Below, in pieces: positions 62,098 through 64,000 of a stretch of DNA of 64,000 nucleotides. The notes under the pieces were generated by a model, which was not told the origin of the DNA, made no database searches, and saw only the letters and a program-made list of their open reading frames with translations. Both the position numbers and the translations under genes were made by a program. Each line of letters starts with the position of its first letter. Positions within the stretch are counted from its first letter, which is position 1. The stretch is taken from positions 3,782,001-3,846,000 of the forward strand of contig NZ_BLZR01000001.1 in assembly GCF_014193895.1 (NCBI RefSeq). Reading direction: 5' to 3'. This stretch comes from Clostridium fungisolvens (lineage in GTDB: Bacteria; Bacillota; Clostridia; Clostridiales; Clostridiaceae).

Positions 62098-63180
62098 TTA
62101 AAAATCAGTATTTCCCATAGCTTTCATCTTTTCAGCTTGGTCTGCAGTTATAAGACCTTGGATCATCTCTTCCATATCTCCATTTAAGAATGAGTCTAGT
62201 TTATAAAGAGTTAATCCAATTCTATGATCTGACACTCTTCCTTGAGGATAATTGTATGTTCTTATTCTTTCACTTCTATCCCCTGTTCCAACTTGGCTCT
62301 TTCTATCTTCAGCTATACCAGCAGCTCTTTCAGCCTCAGCTCTTTCAAAAAGTCTTGATCTCAAAACTTTCATAGCCTTTTCTTTGTTCTTAAGCTGTGA
62401 TTTTTCATCTTGACATGATACAACAAGTCCTGTTGGTAGATGCGTTATTCTTACAGCTGAATCTGTTGTATTTACACACTGTCCACCGTGTCCAGATGCT
62501 CTAAACACATCGATTCTAATATCTTTGTCACTGATATCTATTTCTACATCATCAACTTCAGGTAATACAGCTACTGTAGCAGTTGATGTATGAATTCTAC
62601 CACTTGATTCTGTGTCAGGAACTCTTTGAACTCTGTGAACGCCCGATTCAAACTTAAGTCTTGAATATGCGCTGTCACCTCTTAGCATGAATACAACTTC
62701 TTTAAATCCGCCAATATCAGTTTCATTTGTACTCATAAGTTCAACTTTCCATCTATGATTTTCAGCGTATCTTGTATACATTCTAAAAAGATTTGCAGCA
62801 AACAAAGCTGCTTCTTCTCCACCAGCACCTGCTCTGATTTCTATAAATACGTTCTTATCATCATTAGGATCCTTTGGAAGTAATAAAACTTGCAAATCAT
62901 TTTCTAATGTATTTTTTTGTTCAGAAAGTTCTTTTATTTCTTCTTGAACCATTTCTCTCATTTCTCTATCATTTTCTTCAGCTAACATTTCTTTATTGGT
63001 TTCTATCTCATCTAAAACATCTTTATACTGTCTATACTTATTTACGACTATTTCTAGTTCCGCATGTTCTTTACAAAGTTTTCTCCACTCGTTTTGATTA
63101 GCCATGATAGATGGGTCTGATATTTTTACCGAAAGTTCATCATACTTATTTTCTATAAAGTTTAATCTATCTAATATCAT
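62098..63180 (-). CDS. prfA: Peptide chain release factor 1
   Basis: 360 aa. It has the PDTESSGR segment with the tripeptide that reads UAA and UAG (PxT: PDT, about 185), and the GGQ motif SGHGGQCVNTTDSAVR (about 230). RNPxR-like C-terminal IGLTLYKLD follows. Start ATG has GGAGTGAT upstream. prmC, which methylates the GGQ Gln, lies directly upstream as usual. Confidence 0.98.
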   Translation of the reverse strand: MILDRLNFIENKYDELSVKISDPSIMANQNEWRKLCKEHAELEIVVNKYRQYKDVLDEIETNKEMLAEENDREMREMVQEEIKELSEQKNTLENDLQVLLLPKDPNDDKNVFIEIRAGAGGEEAALFAANLFRMYTRYAENHRWKVELMSTNETDIGGFKEVVFMLRGDSAYSRLKFESGVHRVQRVPDTESSGRIHTSTATVAVLPEVDDVEIDISDKDIRIDVFRASGHGGQCVNTTDSAVRITHLPTGLVVSCQDEKSQLKNKEKAMKVLRSRLFERAEAERAAGIAEDRKSQVGTGDRSERIRTYNYPQGRVSDHRIGLTLYKLDSFLNGDMEEMIQGLITADQAEKMKAMGNTDF

Positions 63181-63424
63181 CCTATCACTCCGTAATAATA
63201 AATTTCATATTTTTTTATTATATCATATATATTCCTATCATATCAATAGGAAATATATATCCACTACTTTACACTTAAACTTATATTTTCAATCTGTCAC
63301 ACAAAAACTATGAAAGTTATAAAAATATATCTTGAATTCAAGTAGTTCATCATTATAAATGAATAACTTTTGGGTTAAATTTATATTTTTAAAGTTATCC
63401 ATCTTTAACACTATTAGATTTAAA

Positions 63425-64000
63425 TCATCTAATTGCAGTTACAACTCTATCAAGTGATGCCAGGTCCTTAACTATTTTAACATTTTTATATCCTTTTTCA
63501 AGTAGTAATTCTTTTACAGCTTCACCTTGATCATAACCTATCTCAAAAGCTATGGTTCCGCCTTCCTTTAGAACTTTTACACTGTCATCAATTATTCTTC
63601 TGTAAAAATCAAGACCATCTTCCCCACCACTAAGCGCTACAATAGGCTCATAGTCCTTAACATCTTCCATTAATGTAGGAATAATATCTTCCTTAATATA
63701 AGGTGGGTTAGAGACAATTACATCGTAAGTTTTATTTTCCTTTATAACTTCTTCTAATAGATTGCTTTTTATAAATCTGCATCTTTCTTCTAAGTTTAAA
63801 TCAATGATATTTTTTTTCGTAACTAACTCTGGGGTATTTTCTATATCTATAAAATCAACCTTAACATTCTTTTGATTTTTTGCTATGGCAATGCCTATAG
63901 CACCACTACCGCAACATAAGTCACATAAATCAATTGCTTCCTCATCCTTAATTATACCCAAAACTTCATCCACTAAAACCTCTGTATCCGCTCTCGGAAT
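63425..64000 (-). CDS. prmC: Release factor glutamine methyltransferase, 3' part
   Basis: Partial: 191 residues to the stop, and the open frame continues past the window edge (its first visible residues are IPRADTEVLV, a conserved PrmC segment). SAM motif I is DLCCGSGAIGIAIA and the active-site motif is VSNPPYIKED. It methylates the Gln of GGQ in RF1 and RF2. The GTG at 63973 is an internal codon, not the start. 244 bases of non-coding DNA separate it from prfA. Confidence 0.95.
   Translation of the reverse strand: MPRADTEVLVDEVLGIIKDEEAIDLCDLCCGSGAIGIAIAKNQKNVKVDFIDIENTPELVTKKNIIDLNLEERCRFIKSNLLEEVIKENKTYDVIVSNPPYIKEDIIPTLMEDVKDYEPIVALSGGEDGLDFYRRIIDDSVKVLKEGGTIAFEIGYDQGEAVKELLLEKGYKNVKIVKDLASLDRVVTAIR

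Overview
This window looks like chromosome from an anaerobic, spore-forming, low-GC member of the Clostridia, most probably a Clostridium sensu stricto. The sequence is strongly AT-rich. It carries sporulation genes (an alpha/beta SASP, spoIID, a spoIIQ-like gene, spoIIID, yyaC), a ferredoxin-dependent 2-oxoacid oxidoreductase and a thiolase. Gene order partly matches the Bacillus/Clostridium core block prmC-prfA-sua5-ywlE-rpiB-upp-wecB-atp operon-ywmB-murA-spoIID-spoIIQ-spoIIID-mbl. Most genes lie on the minus strand. I see no prophage, insertion sequence, CRISPR array or resistance island.

Layout. 0.1-5.3 kb: a zinc-binding lipoprotein gene behind a Zur-like operator, then a YhaO/YhaN (SbcD/SbcC-like) DNA repair pair. 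5.5-6.4 kb: a SASP gene followed by an 11-codon reading frame with a strong ribosome binding site, and a small unknown gene. 6.8-13.6 kb: an oppBCDFA oligopeptide importer lying between two tRNA-Trp genes. 13.9-18.8 kb: a CBS-ACT protein, a TroA-like protein that has lost its metal ligands, a protein with two HD-GYP modules, and tsaE-tsaB-rimI. 18.9-26.5 kb: korAB behind a Fur-like box, ribU under an FMN riboswitch with a transcription terminator, tex, and an M28 peptidase. 26.6-35.8 kb: prfB with its programmed +1 frameshift, secA, hpf (raiA), a structured RNA that fits the raiA motif by sequence context, comFC, a comFA-like gene without ATPase motifs, and recD2. 36.3-39.9 kb: nagA, and metK behind a SAM-I riboswitch plus a second structured element, then seven tRNA genes (Tyr, Val and Thr) formed by tandem duplication. 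40.1-47.2 kb: sporulation and cell-wall genes. 47.6-54.3 kb: the complete F1Fo ATP synthase operon atpIBEFHAGDC. 55.1-64 kb: a second copy of the structured element found before metK, thiolase, wecB, a dCMP deaminase, upp, rpiB, ywlE, sua5, a membrane protein, prfA, and the 3' part of prmC cut by the window edge.

How the parts fit. Translation and tRNA modification recur: prfA, prfB, prmC, tsaB, tsaE, sua5, rimI, hpf and nine tRNA genes. Two t6A-pathway segments (tsaE/tsaB and sua5) lie in separate operons. Regulation is heavily RNA-based: FMN and SAM-I riboswitches, the raiA-like RNA, the paired unknown motif, and several unusual translation-start arrangements (metK, atpF, prfB). The most interesting observations are the metK/thiolase-region RNA motif pair, the raiA-like RNA with its own promoter and terminator, the hairpin between the metK ribosome binding site and start codon, the AUG-UAG start-stop unit before atpF, and several proteins that keep a family fold but have lost the catalytic or ligand residues.
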